From GWE2-40-63 sp041664345 (GTDB taxonomy: Bacteria; Bacteroidota; Bacteroidia; Bacteroidales; SZUA-534), in assembly GCA_041664345.1 (NCBI GenBank), contig JBAYKX010000006.1:62001-126000 (forward strand): a DNA stretch of 64,000 bases, in the 5' to 3' direction. The translations under genes and the position numbers were made by a program. Each line of letters starts with the position of its first letter. Positions within the stretch are counted from its first letter, which is position 1. This document shows positions 43,580-53,271 of this stretch, piece by piece. The notes beneath the pieces were generated by a model. The model searched no databases. It was given only the letters and a program-made list of their open reading frames with translations, and was not told the origin of the DNA.

Positions 43580-46084
43580 TCACTTAATCTTAAATGGTTT
43601 TACTTTCCATATCTTTTCACAATAATCCTGGATTGACCGGTCGGACGAGAACTTTCCCATCCGAGCCACATTCAGTATGGCTTTCCGGTTCCATTCGGCA
43701 GGGTTTTTCCATGTTGTGGCAACCAAATCCTGACAAGCAATATACAAATCATAATCAGCCATTAACATATACGGGTCGTGCCACAACAAATTGTCGGTGA
43801 TGGGCTTAAAAAGGTCGCAGTCGCCTTTGGAAAAATAGCCGGAATTAATCATGTTTATAACTTCGCGCAACTCAACATTATGATCGTAAATATAGTGAGG
43901 ATTGTATCCGTTGTGTTTGGTTTCATCAACTTGGGCGGCTGTTAAGCCAAATAGGAAGAAATTATCGTTACCTACCTCTTCCCTTATTTCGACATTAGCC
44001 CCATCGAGCGTACCAATAGTGAGTGCACCATTCATTGAAAACTTCATATTGCCGGTGCCACTGGCCTCTTTGCCCGCTGTTGATATCTGTTCCGAAAGGT
44101 CGGCTGCCGGATAAATATGTTGTCCATTGGTTACGTTGAAATCAGGAAAGTAAACCACCTTGAGCTGGTCCTTCACATCAGGGTCGCTGTTTACCACATC
44201 ACCTACTGAATTAATCAGCTTGATTATGAGTTTGGCGGTATAATATCCGGGAGCGGCCTTGCCTCCAAAAATGAACGTGCGGGGAGCTATATCCATGTTA
44301 GGGTTTTGCTTAATGCGCCAATAACGTGTAATGATATTCAGTACATTAAGGTGTTGCCGTTTGTACTCGTGAATACGCTTTACCTGAATATCGAATAGCG
44401 AAGCAGGATTAACAATAATGCCTGTCCTTTCTTTAATGAGTGTTGCAAGGTGTTTTTTATTTTCCAGTTTTACATTCCGGAATTGTTCCCTGAATGCAGC
44501 ATCATCAGCCAAAGGTTCCAGTTTACGCAGTTCATCAAGCTGGCCGGGCCATTTATTACCAATGGAATCGGTAATTAACTTGCTTAATCCAGGATTACTC
44601 AACACCACAAAGCGACGTGGTGTTACTCCGTTGGTAACATTATGGAAACGCTTTGGGTACATTTCTACCCAATCGGGTAACACTTGTTGCTTCAGAAGTT
44701 CCGTGTGCAGTGCTGCCACACCGTTAATGGCACTGCTTCCAACACAAGCCAGGTTAGCCATGCGGATGTATTTTTCCCCAGTTTCGTCAATGATAGACAT
44801 TCGTGAAAGTTTACCTAAATCACCCGGGAACCGGTTGCTTACTTCATTTAGAAAGCGGTAATTAATTTCATAAATAATTTCCAGTACACGCGGCATCAGG
44901 TATGCAAAGAGGCCTACCGACCATTTTTCCAATGCTTCGGGAAGTAACGTGTGATTGGTGTAACTAAATGTTTTGCAAGTGGTATCCCATGCGGTGTCCC
45001 AATCAATCTGGTATTCATCAACCAATATGCGCATGAGTTCAGCTACCGATACTGAGGGATGTGTATCGTTAAGTTGTATGACCCATCGTTTATGAAATTC
45101 CTGTGGTTTGCCCTCATATCGCAAATGAATCCGCATCATATCCTGCAATGAGCATGAAACAAAAAAATACTGCTGTTTAAGACGCAATTTTTTACCTTCC
45201 ATCAATTCATCATTGGGATATAAAACTTTGCTGATATTTTCGGACTTCACTTTGTATTCAACAGCCTTATAATAATCGCCTTGATTGAAGGATGAAAAGT
45301 CAAAAGATTCTTCGGCTTCCGACTTCCACAAGCGAAGAAAATTACACGAGTGTACCTGGTATCCCATGATAGGAGTGTCGTAGGGTATTCCGGTCACCAT
45401 ATAGGCGGGTTTCCACCGAAAGCATTTACGACCCTCTTCATTTGCATAAGATTCGGTGTGACCCCCAAAATTGACATTTGCCATGAGCTCGGGGCGCGCG
45501 CTTTCCCAAGGGTTTCCCTTTCGCAGCCATTTGTCGGTTTTTTCCACCTGCCAGCCATCGCGAATTTCCTGATCGAAAATGCCAAACTCATAGCGTATTC
45601 CATAACCAATTGCGGGTATTTGCTGTGAGGCTAGCGAGTCGATATAACAGGCAGCCAAACGGCCTAAGCCTCCATTTCCAAGGCCTGGTTCTTCTTCCTG
45701 TGCCATTATTTCATCAAAATTAAAACCAAGCTCTTCCACCGCCTGCTTCATTGCATCATAAATATTCAACGATATTAGATTGACGCCCAACTGCGGCCCT
45801 AAGAGGAACTCGGCAGATAAATAACTTACCAACCGAACATCATTTTCAAATATGGCATTCATGGTCCGATGTTCCCGCTGCAATAGTCTATCTCGAACGG
45901 TATATGAAACAGCCATATACAAACCATTTAGAGAGGTATTCACAATGTTCCGTCCCTGTTGGTAAAACAAATGCTCCATAACTCCTTGTTTCAGGGAATC
46001 TACATCCATTCCGGAACGCACATCAATGTTGGTTTCAGCAGCATTCGCTGGCGCTGTATTGTTTGTTATAGTTTTTTTTGCCAT
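43580..46084 (-). CDS. glgP: Glycogen/alpha-glucan phosphorylase
   Basis: An 834-residue GT35 phosphorylase that releases glucose-1-phosphate from storage glucan. Landmarks are SAEFLLGPQLGVNL, GLGNGGLGRLAACYIDSLA, RFHNVTNGVTPRRF, IHEYKRQHLN and the PLP-lysine stretch ASGTGNMKFSMNGALTIGTL. The first 25 residues are a disordered lead. It stands alone; no glgA, glgB or glgC is nearby. Length matches the family. Confidence 0.96.
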   Translation of the reverse strand: MAKKTITNNTAPANAAETNIDVRSGMDVDSLKQGVMEHLFYQQGRNIVNTSLNGLYMAVSYTVRDRLLQREHRTMNAIFENDVRLVSYLSAEFLLGPQLGVNLISLNIYDAMKQAVEELGFNFDEIMAQEEEPGLGNGGLGRLAACYIDSLASQQIPAIGYGIRYEFGIFDQEIRDGWQVEKTDKWLRKGNPWESARPELMANVNFGGHTESYANEEGRKCFRWKPAYMVTGIPYDTPIMGYQVHSCNFLRLWKSEAEESFDFSSFNQGDYYKAVEYKVKSENISKVLYPNDELMEGKKLRLKQQYFFVSCSLQDMMRIHLRYEGKPQEFHKRWVIQLNDTHPSVSVAELMRILVDEYQIDWDTAWDTTCKTFSYTNHTLLPEALEKWSVGLFAYLMPRVLEIIYEINYRFLNEVSNRFPGDLGKLSRMSIIDETGEKYIRMANLACVGSSAINGVAALHTELLKQQVLPDWVEMYPKRFHNVTNGVTPRRFVVLSNPGLSKLITDSIGNKWPGQLDELRKLEPLADDAAFREQFRNVKLENKKHLATLIKERTGIIVNPASLFDIQVKRIHEYKRQHLNVLNIITRYWRIKQNPNMDIAPRTFIFGGKAAPGYYTAKLIIKLINSVGDVVNSDPDVKDQLKVVYFPDFNVTNGQHIYPAADLSEQISTAGKEASGTGNMKFSMNGALTIGTLDGANVEIREEVGNDNFFLFGLTAAQVDETKHNGYNPHYIYDHNVELREVINMINSGYFSKGDCDLFKPITDNLLWHDPYMLMADYDLYIACQDLVATTWKNPAEWNRKAILNVARMGKFSSDRSIQDYCEKIWKVKPFKIK

Positions 46085-46329
46085 AGCTATTTCTTTTAAA
46101 GTTCCATTTTGGATACAAAAAACAGATAGGAAAAGGTACGAAAAAAATAGTTACTATTTATTGGAACGAATGAATTCTATTTTCATGGGGCGAACCTTGG
46201 CAAATGCATTTAAAACTTCTATTCTAAATTTTCCATTTTCGTCGCATGGTTTCCTCACAATTTCAATTTAACGGAAGTGGTTGCGCCGAATTTAAACCCG
46301 AAATTCATGTACCCCGGCTTATGCTTCGA

Positions 46330-46386
46330 CAGGCTCAGCAATCAGCCTGGGCTATTCATATTAAAACCGCCGCGGCGGGTTTTTAA
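46330..46386 (+). repeat. Two-hairpin palindromic element, copy 4
   Basis: CAGGCTcagcaatcAGCCTG (46330-46349), the spacer GGCTATTCATATT, then AAAACCGCCGCGGCGGGTTTT (46363 onwards). The hairpin-spacer-hairpin plan matches the element at 52.9 kb and copies 2 and 3. The rest of the 46085-46491 gap shows no gene. Confidence 0.6.
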
Positions 46387-46491
46387 ATGCGCTTGCCCTG
46401 CGGGGGAACCTGTTAAAGCAGCATTGGAATATTTTTTGCCGATATTATGGCCTCTAAGAATAAAACCTGTGACTTAGAAACGCATCCGTGA

Positions 46492-47559
46492 TTAGTATTT
46501 ATTTTTCTTCATGTCTTTTTTATAATTCTTCATAAATTTTCCAAATTCTTTGTCTCTCTTGCGGCTCTCGGCAACCGTCGATTCAAAATAAACTTTTTCT
46601 TTTTCCATTTTCAGATAATTATCATAGGAGGTTTTGTCGATTTCATTTTTTGCCAAAGCTTCAAGAACGGCACAACCTATCTCGTTGGTGTGTGTACAGT
46701 CTTTGAATTTGCAATTTTTAGCAAAACCAATTATTCCATCGAAGGTAATTTCCAATCCGCTTGCTCCATCGGCAATACCGACTTCCCGCATACCGGGATT
46801 GTCAATTAAAATGCCGCCATTTTCCAACACAATTAATTCCCGGTGGCTTGTAATCTGCCGGCCTTTATTGGTAGTCTGGCTTATGTTTCCGGTTTGCATT
46901 AGGTTCTTGCCTGAAAGATTATTTAGCAGTGTTGATTTTCCAACACCTGAGGAACCAAGTAGGCAATAGGTTTTCCCTTTTTCAATTGTCTTTTTTAATG
47001 TTTCGTATCCATCCTGTGACTCATTACTTATGGCAATAATGGGAACATTTTTAATACGACCATTTATCTGCGCCAACATTTCCGAAATCTGATGTTCATT
47101 TATCAAATCAATTTTACTAAGCACAATTATAGGGCTTACCTTTGACGAATTACAGATGGTGAGGTATCGTTCCAGCCGGTTGATATTAAAATCCCTATCA
47201 GCCGCTTGCACCAAAAAAGCATAATCAACATTTACAGCTATAATTTGAATCTCTCCAATTTGACCTACTGCTTGTCGTTTAATAATTGAGAATCGGGGCA
47301 AAATCTTGTGAATTATGGGAAATTCAGTATCGTAAGTTGTTAAAGCAACCCAATCGCCTACCGCCGGAAAATCTTCACGGTTTTTTGCCGTAAAACGCAT
47401 ATTGCCCGTTATCTCGCCGTCAAATTCACCTTTTTCGGTAAGGATGTTATATCGCTCTTTATGTTCAGCAATTACCCTGCCTATCTCAAAGCTGTTGAGG
47501 CTATTGTGGTTTCTGAATTTTTCAAAGATGTTATTGTATCCAAGGTCTTCTAACTTCAT
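46492..47559 (-). CDS. rsgA: Ribosome small subunit-dependent GTPase A
   Basis: A 355-residue circularly permuted GTPase that helps late 30S maturation. An OB-fold N-terminal part contains GNMRFTAKNREDFPAVGDWV. The G motifs come in permuted order: G4 LSKID, then G1 GSSGVGKSTLLN, then G3 DNPGMRE. A Zn-binding C-terminal part has CKFKDCTHTNEIGC. ATG 47559 (MKLEDLGYNN) is favoured over an in-frame ATG at 47601 that would add residues not seen in the family. Confidence 0.93.
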   Translation of the reverse strand: MKLEDLGYNNIFEKFRNHNSLNSFEIGRVIAEHKERYNILTEKGEFDGEITGNMRFTAKNREDFPAVGDWVALTTYDTEFPIIHKILPRFSIIKRQAVGQIGEIQIIAVNVDYAFLVQAADRDFNINRLERYLTICNSSKVSPIIVLSKIDLINEHQISEMLAQINGRIKNVPIIAISNESQDGYETLKKTIEKGKTYCLLGSSGVGKSTLLNNLSGKNLMQTGNISQTTNKGRQITSHRELIVLENGGILIDNPGMREVGIADGASGLEITFDGIIGFAKNCKFKDCTHTNEIGCAVLEALAKNEIDKTSYDNYLKMEKEKVYFESTVAESRKRDKEFGKFMKNYKKDMKKNKY

Positions 47560-47584
47560 TTTGGCATTTTTGAATATGATGATT

Positions 47585-48154
47585 TTAGCAACAAAATCCA
47601 TTATTTATTTGAAAGTGTTCCAGCTGTTTTCCAACTAATGTTTTTTTGCCAACCGGTTTAAAACCCAATTTTAAATAGAGTCTTTTGGCATCTGGCTTTT
47701 CGTCTTCAACCAATAAACCCAATGTTTGCCCCTTTTGAACAACCTGTTTTTCAATTATAAAATTCAATAATTTCGTTCCAATTCCTTTTCCTTGCCATTC
47801 CGGATCAACACCTATTGAATCGATATATAACTCTCCTGCTTGTGTTTCGTTTTCGGGATTAAAGCCGTTGTTATATTTTGTTTTTATGTATTTCAGAACG
47901 GGTTCCCGCAATTGAATCAAATTTGCTCCGTCATATATATTGACTGCGGCGATTACCTTGCCATCAATTTGAACCACCCAACAGTTTTGATACGAATATT
48001 GATTCTGTTCCCCTTTTACAAAATGAAACAATAGATTTTTTACTGCCACATAATCTTTTTTACCAATAAAGATGTAAAAAAAATCTTCCATTACCAAGAG
48101 CAAATAGTTGGTAATTGATTCGGAATCGGCTATGGTGGCTTCTCTGATGATCAT
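47585..48154 (-). CDS. GNAT-family N-acetyltransferase
   Basis: A 189-residue acetyltransferase. MIIREATIADSESI is a usual GNAT start, and motif A is IDSIGVDPEWQGKGIGTKLL, which binds acetyl-CoA, followed by LYLKLGFKPVG. ATG 48154 was chosen; the frame is open for 20 codons more. The gene ends 25 bases before rsgA. Substrate unknown. Confidence 0.87.
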   Translation of the reverse strand: MIIREATIADSESITNYLLLVMEDFFYIFIGKKDYVAVKNLLFHFVKGEQNQYSYQNCWVVQIDGKVIAAVNIYDGANLIQLREPVLKYIKTKYNNGFNPENETQAGELYIDSIGVDPEWQGKGIGTKLLNFIIEKQVVQKGQTLGLLVEDEKPDAKRLYLKLGFKPVGKKTLVGKQLEHFQINNGFCC

Positions 48155-48350
48155 CTTTAACTCTTTTCTATTTAGTTGATTTTTTTGTAATCCAAACTGA
48201 ATAATTATTTTCAATCGGCAATATATTATCTGCTAAAATAATAAAATAAGGTCAGGGAATTTGCTCTTAGAATTTCGATATTGAACTTAAAACTCAAGAT
48301 TCGACTTTGCAGCGCAAATTGATAAAGAATAATAAAATACTGGCAAAATA

Positions 48351-48429
48351 AATAGGGTTTTAAGCGGTACACAATGCCCAGCGATTCCGATAGCAATCGG
48401 AACCCGGTTGAATTACAACCAATGATTTA
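48351..48429 (+). repeat. 79-bp dispersed repeat, copy A
   Basis: This stretch matches the reverse complement of 59722-59800 at about 61 of 79 positions without gaps. It contains TTCCGATagcAATCGGAA and GGTTGaattaCAACC hairpins. It lies in the 345-bp gap between the GNAT gene and the chimeric hydrolase, which holds no gene. Confidence 0.7.
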
Positions 48430-48499
48430 TAAAGATTTTTTTTCAGAATTATTCATGAATAATCCGGGTTATCATTAATTGGCATATAATCAATATAAG

Positions 48500-49678
48500 C
48501 TATTCCCCTTTTACAAACATATCAATTTGTTCATTTATATATTCAGGTTTTTCAATTACAGGCGAGTGTCCGCAGTTTTTAATCAAAACAGTCCGACAAT
48601 TCGGAATATTTTTATTTATTCTTTTTGCTACCTTTTGATAAGGGTAATACAAATTATTATGGTCGCCGACAAATAAAATAACCGGGCGTGTGATTGAATT
48701 TAGCAATTTGTTACTGATGCGATAGTTGTCAAATGGTACTATCGGATTTGAGTTTTCAAATGCAAGCAGAATAATGTCAGAATAGGATTTTTCTATTACG
48801 AAATCCTTCGCCACGCATAACTGTAAAAAATTCATGGCTTTTTCCCTCGAAGGAGAAATCATCATAGAAAAATAGTTAAGGCTATAATTTAAGTTAGGTT
48901 CACATAAGCCGGGATAGGGTGCAATGAGAAAACACTTGTCCACAATTTTGGGATACGATATGGTAAAAAGCAACGATTGGTATCCGCCATAAGAATGGCC
49001 TACAAAAGTAGCATGTGAAATTTTCAAACTATCACAAATATCTTTGAGCCAAAGCGTCCAATCATTGCTTTTTTCCATTGGAACCTTCATTTCGCTGCGG
49101 TTTGCATCTCCAAGAATATCAATTGCATAAATTTTGTAATTTTTATGCAGTTCTTTAATGGTTTTATACCATATCAACGATGAGCCCGAAAAACCATGAA
49201 GCAGCACAATTACAGGCATGGTATCATTTCCTGCCGATATTACATGGGTTTTTCCGTATTTGGTTGCGATAAACTGACTTTTAAATTCAAAATCCCAGTT
49301 ATTTAAAGTGGAATCATATAGTTTTAAAAATCCCCGTTTCGCTAAATAATTATTAAAAACTTGTTCCACTTCAGTAAGTTGAGAATCATAGTTGTCCCAT
49401 GCATTAAACTCATCAGCATCTGCAGTTGCCAAAATTGGAGTTCCTTCACTATAAATGGTTCCGGTTACGATACCTGTGCCGGGAAGTTCGGTAGGTACAT
49501 CGGTAAAACTACCAATATCACCGGCGCTATCCGCTGCGCCAATATTATCTAGGTTATCAGCTACAGTAAATATAGCGAAACTGGAGGTTGTACCTAGTGT
49601 AGGTACCTGTCCAAATTGCAAATAGGGCAATAGCAACAGAATAATTGATGCAAATACCAATTGTAATTGTTTTCTCAT
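48500..49678 (-). CDS. Chimera: N-terminal part of a DUF3494 ice-binding-like domain joined to an alpha/beta hydrolase
   Basis: A 392-residue secreted protein (signal MRKQLQLVFASIILLLLPYL, then QFGQ). Residues 25-100 read VPTLGTTSSFAIFTVADNLD and GDIGSF...GTGIVTGTIY, the start of a DUF3494 (ice-binding) domain, normally over 180 residues. From about 105 an alpha/beta hydrolase takes over: FIATKYGKTHVISAG, VLLHGFSGSSLIW, nucleophile VGHSYGGYQS, acid in LFVGDHNNLY and His in NCGHSPVIEKPE. The hydrolase core is complete. The joint looks like a recombination between two genes that kept the frame and gave the hydrolase a new export signal. Substrate unknown. Confidence 0.75.
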   Translation of the reverse strand: MRKQLQLVFASIILLLLPYLQFGQVPTLGTTSSFAIFTVADNLDNIGAADSAGDIGSFTDVPTELPGTGIVTGTIYSEGTPILATADADEFNAWDNYDSQLTEVEQVFNNYLAKRGFLKLYDSTLNNWDFEFKSQFIATKYGKTHVISAGNDTMPVIVLLHGFSGSSLIWYKTIKELHKNYKIYAIDILGDANRSEMKVPMEKSNDWTLWLKDICDSLKISHATFVGHSYGGYQSLLFTISYPKIVDKCFLIAPYPGLCEPNLNYSLNYFSMMISPSREKAMNFLQLCVAKDFVIEKSYSDIILLAFENSNPIVPFDNYRISNKLLNSITRPVILFVGDHNNLYYPYQKVAKRINKNIPNCRTVLIKNCGHSPVIEKPEYINEQIDMFVKGE

Positions 49679-50082
49679 TGTATTTTGACTTCCCTTATAA
49701 TCAAACGTTAGTAAAGGTGAGGATATTTATCACGAATTGTGTTGCATAACTTTTGCAAATAGTTGTATTATTCTAGTGATTGATGCCTAAGTTGAGAGGG
49801 TTAAGAATATACAACAACCTTAATCATTAGCAAAAAAATGCTAATTATAAACTCTAAAATAGAATTCCCATTCACCAGATTTTATGGATTTACCATTTCA
49901 TCTATGGCGAAAATAAATAAAGACAGAATCTACTATGTAGTTGGATTTGGGCAAATGTATGGATTGTTGAGAAAACGGAAAACGATTCATACTAATTAAT
50001 AGCTATGTTGAGTATGCCCACCAAAACTTAAACTTAAAATGATAAATTTGTAACACTCTTTTACTGATTAATACCTTACATT
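49679..50082. other. Intergenic gap with one doubtful small ORF
   Basis: A 404-base divergent gap. A 53-codon frame at 49838-49999 (+) encodes MLIINSKIEFPFTRFYGFTI then SSMAKINKDRIYYVVG; it resembles nothing I know and may be a remnant. A -7-like TAAATTTG lies at 50043-50050 ahead of the DUF1593 gene. Nothing else was seen. Confidence 0.35.
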
Positions 50083-51507
50083 ATGAGAACCTTTTTCCTT
50101 GCAATGGTATTTTCTTTGACCTTTAGTTCCCTAATTGGACAAAAGATTCAAAACAACCGGGTAATAATACTAACAGATATTGAGGCTGACCCGGATGATA
50201 CTCAATCCTTGGTTCGATTGCTTCTCTATTCCAACGAAATTGACATAAAAGGTATTATTGCAACCACTTCGTGTTGGCATAAAACCATGATCAACCCCGA
50301 ATCCATAAAAAAAGTAATGCAAGCTTACGGCAAAGTACAGCCGAACCTTGTAAAACATGATGTGGCTTTTCCAAAAGTCGAAACATTATATCAATTAGTT
50401 AAGCAAGGTTTACCAGAATATGGAATGTTAGGTGTTGGCCAAACTAAAGATTCCGAGGGTTCCGACTGGATAATAAAGGAACTTGAAAGCAAAGATGAGC
50501 GTTCCTTATGGATTTCGGTTTGGGGAGGGTCAAATACCTTAGCGCAAGCACTCTATAAAATTAAAAATACAAAAATTGAAAAGGAGGCAAAAATACTTAT
50601 AGCTAAACTTAGGGTTTATGCTATTTCGGACCAAGATGATAGCGGAATCTGGATTAGAAACAATTTTCCTGACTTGTTTTATATTGTTTCTCCGGGAGAT
50701 GACTATGGCAGTGCAACATGGAGTGGTATTCATAGTTTTGTAAAAGGCATAAACAATGACAAAATCAGTAATTCGTGGCTTGCTCAAAATATTCAACAAG
50801 CTCATGGCCCACTTGGTGCAGCTTATCCTGATGTAGCGTGGGCCATGGAAGGAGACACGCCATCGTTTCTGTCTTTACTATTGAATGGACTAAATAATGC
50901 CGAACATCCTGAATGGGGTGGTTGGGGTGGCCGGTATGAACTTTATAAGCCCGACTTTTCGACCCAAAAACAAGGAGGTTCGGGAGTGCCATTTGAACCC
51001 GAAACTAGAAAAATATGGACAAATGCTGTAGATACTTATATGCCTTATATTCATAACGACTATGGAAGAACAGTAAAAATGGATACCGTTACTTTCAAGG
51101 ATAATAAAGTTACGTTATGGCGTTGGCGCGATGATTTTCAAAACAATTTTGCTGCCCGTATGGACTGGTGTACAAAAACGTACGAGGAAGCAAATCATGA
51201 ACCGCAAATTACTTTAAGTAACCCTGAACAAATAACTGTAAAATCAGGGCAAGGCTTCGGATTAGATGCCTTTGATACCACCGACCCCGATGGAGATAGT
51301 TTCAGTTTCCTCTGGTTTAACTATGCTGAGGCTGGAACCTATAATAAAATAATAAAAATTGAAGGAGCTGAAAATGCTCATGGAGCCTACGTGATTGCTC
51401 CAAAGGTTGATAAAGAGGAAACAACTCATTTTATTTTGAAAGTTACCGATAGAGGAGAACCACAATTATGCAGTTATAAAAGAGTAATAGTGACCATTAA
51501 ACCATAA
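50083..51507 (+). CDS. Secreted DUF1593 nucleoside-hydrolase-like protein with Sde182-type C-terminal domain
   Basis: A 474-residue exported protein (signal MRTFFLAMVFSLTFSSLIGQ). Residues 25-330 form the DUF1593 domain, which has a nucleoside-hydrolase-like fold: VIILTDIEADPDDTQSLVRL carries the metal-binding Asp cluster, and WGGSNTLAQAL and SPGDDYGSATWSG follow. Residues from about 395 form an Ig-like domain (DPDGDSFSFLWF) as in Saccharophagus Sde182. The family is linked to plant polysaccharide use, but no activity is established. A Crp-like regulator follows on the same strand. Confidence 0.87.
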   Translation: MRTFFLAMVFSLTFSSLIGQKIQNNRVIILTDIEADPDDTQSLVRLLLYSNEIDIKGIIATTSCWHKTMINPESIKKVMQAYGKVQPNLVKHDVAFPKVETLYQLVKQGLPEYGMLGVGQTKDSEGSDWIIKELESKDERSLWISVWGGSNTLAQALYKIKNTKIEKEAKILIAKLRVYAISDQDDSGIWIRNNFPDLFYIVSPGDDYGSATWSGIHSFVKGINNDKISNSWLAQNIQQAHGPLGAAYPDVAWAMEGDTPSFLSLLLNGLNNAEHPEWGGWGGRYELYKPDFSTQKQGGSGVPFEPETRKIWTNAVDTYMPYIHNDYGRTVKMDTVTFKDNKVTLWRWRDDFQNNFAARMDWCTKTYEEANHEPQITLSNPEQITVKSGQGFGLDAFDTTDPDGDSFSFLWFNYAEAGTYNKIIKIEGAENAHGAYVIAPKVDKEETTHFILKVTDRGEPQLCSYKRVIVTIKP

Positions 51508-51582
51508 CAAACTATAGGGTAATCAATACACGGTGGGTTTATAGGTATAGTTGGCGGTCAGGCTGATAAAAAGATTTGAAAA

Positions 51583-52155
51583 GTGATGCAACAAACAATT
51601 GAAAAGATAATGCAATTTGGACTTGATCAAGAGCAGGCATTGCAAATTAGTTCACTGTTTAAAACCGAAGTCATTCTAAAAAAAAATGACTTCTGGTTAA
51701 AAGAAAACACGGTATGTGAACATTTAGGATTTATTACCGAAGGTATGTGTCGTTATTTTTACGTAAATGATAATGGTGATGAAGTTACCCGATGGGTTTC
51801 TATCGAAAACGAATTTACAACCTCATTGGGCAGTTTTATCAGGAAAATAAGAACCAAGGAGAACATTCAAGCTATCAGCCCTGCCAAAATTCAAGTTGCC
51901 CAAAAGGACGATTGGGATGTTTTTTGTAAAGACCACGAGTTTGCCAGAATTTTTTGGTCGAAAGCTATTGAAGAATATTTGATTGGTATGGAAGAAAGAG
52001 TTTATTCGCTAATTGCATTAAATGCAAAACATAGATATGAAAATTTAAGAAATAACTACCCCAAGTTAGTGATGAACGTACCGGATAAATACCTTGCATC
52101 AATATTAGGCATAAAACCCAGACATTTAAGCCGATTGCGAGCCGAAAAAAAATAG
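51583..52155 (+). CDS. Crp/Fnr-family transcriptional regulator
   Basis: A 190-residue regulator with an N-terminal cyclic-nucleotide-binding-like beta roll (LKKNDFWLKENTVCEHLGFI, then EGMCRYFY) and a C-terminal winged helix (VPDKYLASILGIKPRHLSRL). Many Bacteroidota have such short Crp-like proteins whose ligand is unknown. ATG 51583 or 51586 is possible. It is followed after 68 bases by a small outer-membrane-type gene it may control. Confidence 0.87.
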   Translation: MMQQTIEKIMQFGLDQEQALQISSLFKTEVILKKNDFWLKENTVCEHLGFITEGMCRYFYVNDNGDEVTRWVSIENEFTTSLGSFIRKIRTKENIQAISPAKIQVAQKDDWDVFCKDHEFARIFWSKAIEEYLIGMEERVYSLIALNAKHRYENLRNNYPKLVMNVPDKYLASILGIKPRHLSRLRAEKK

Positions 52156-52223
52156 ACAATTGTCTTCTTTCCTTATCTTGAGCATTCACAATATTTGCCA
52201 ATATTTTAAAAGCGAAAATAATT

Positions 52224-52844
52224 ATGAGAGCTAAAAAAACTGCACTGTTAATTCTTACATCAATAGTTCTTTCTCTTGCACCGGAATCATTAATTGCCCA
52301 GTCTGATTCTACCGGTACATTCTGGAAACCCACTCCTCGAAATTATGAAGTGAAACAAGCATTTGAAATCGAATCTCTATTCCCAATGTTTTTTTTTGGT
52401 GGATATCATATTGGTATTGGGTATCGGTATAACAAATTCAGGTTCAGGGTAAGTGTCATAAATGGCGGTACTTATAATGCCGATGTTCAGGCTGTTGGAG
52501 ATATTGATGAGGGTTATAAACGTTATTACACTACATCACCCGGTGTTTTTCTGGGTTACAATGTTTGGAAAAATTTAGAAGTTTATGGCTATTATGAAAG
52601 ACATACATTTGAAGTCGAACAAATGTCGACAGGCTATAAACAAGACATTCCTTCTAACGATTTTGGCATAGGAATTAGTTACCAATTATTTATTGGTCGA
52701 ACTTTCTACATTCAGCCCGGAATTCACAGCTATTTCAGGACAGACCAGACAATAACATTTCCAAATAGTGGAATTTACTCCATCCCCACGTTTGAGTTAT
52801 CCCCGATTGTTAGAATAGGTGCAAGACTTTGGAAAAAGTATTAA
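52224..52844 (+). CDS. Putative outer-membrane beta-barrel protein
   Basis: A 206-residue protein with a signal peptide (MRAKKTALLILTSIVLSLAP, cleavage after LIAQ) and alternating strands rich in aromatic residues (FFGGYHIGIGYRYNKFRFRV, FGIGISYQLFIGRTFYIQPG), ending ARLWKKY. It looks like an 8-stranded barrel. No family is recognised. It lies downstream of the Crp-like gene. Confidence 0.65.
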   Translation: MRAKKTALLILTSIVLSLAPESLIAQSDSTGTFWKPTPRNYEVKQAFEIESLFPMFFFGGYHIGIGYRYNKFRFRVSVINGGTYNADVQAVGDIDEGYKRYYTTSPGVFLGYNVWKNLEVYGYYERHTFEVEQMSTGYKQDIPSNDFGIGISYQLFIGRTFYIQPGIHSYFRTDQTITFPNSGIYSIPTFELSPIVRIGARLWKKY

Positions 52845-52854
52845 CCGTAAGAAA

Positions 52855-53023
52855 CTGTTTAAATTTTATATTGAACCCACTTCGGGGTTCTAATTATGTT
52901 GTCTTGTTTTCCTCCGGTTTACACCGGAGGTTATTCATATTCAAGTCTTTCAGACTTGGGTGTGCTGAAAACCCTCGTATGGGTTGAACTCTAATGTATA
53001 TTGAATAAAATAAATTTAAACAG
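52855..53023. repeat. 169-bp inverted-repeat element with nested hairpins (MITE-like, copy 5 of hairpin family)
   Basis: The ends are perfect 12-base inverted repeats, CTGTTTAAATTT (52855-52866) and AAATTTAAACAG (53012-53023). Inside are four small hairpins: GAACCC/GGGTTC, CCTCCGGTttacACCGGAGG, AAGTCtttcaGACTT and AACCC/GGGTT. The two central ones are joined by GTTATTCATATTC, nearly the same spacer as in copy 4. No coding capacity. The rest of the gap to 53271 shows nothing. Confidence 0.65.
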
Positions 53024-53271
53024 TTGCAAATAATTAATTTCAAAAAAAGAAGTCAGAACCGATAACACGGTTTTGCTTAAGCCGGAGTGACTTGCATACT
53101 TGGGCCTTTGTGTATCTACTTTAGTTTATTGCTGGCAGACAGTTTTGTGCTCATAAACCCCTCCGAATGAAAAGTCCGAAAACGAAAATAAAATTAATTA
53201 ATCGTCCAAACATATCCTGATAAATCAATGGTTTGTTACTATAAAAGGCATAAACTTTACAACTATCGAGT

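Noticed and set aside
49838..49999. 53-codon ORF in the gap upstream of the DUF1593 gene
   Set aside because: No family, promoter or conservation can be seen, so it is only mentioned in the gap entry.
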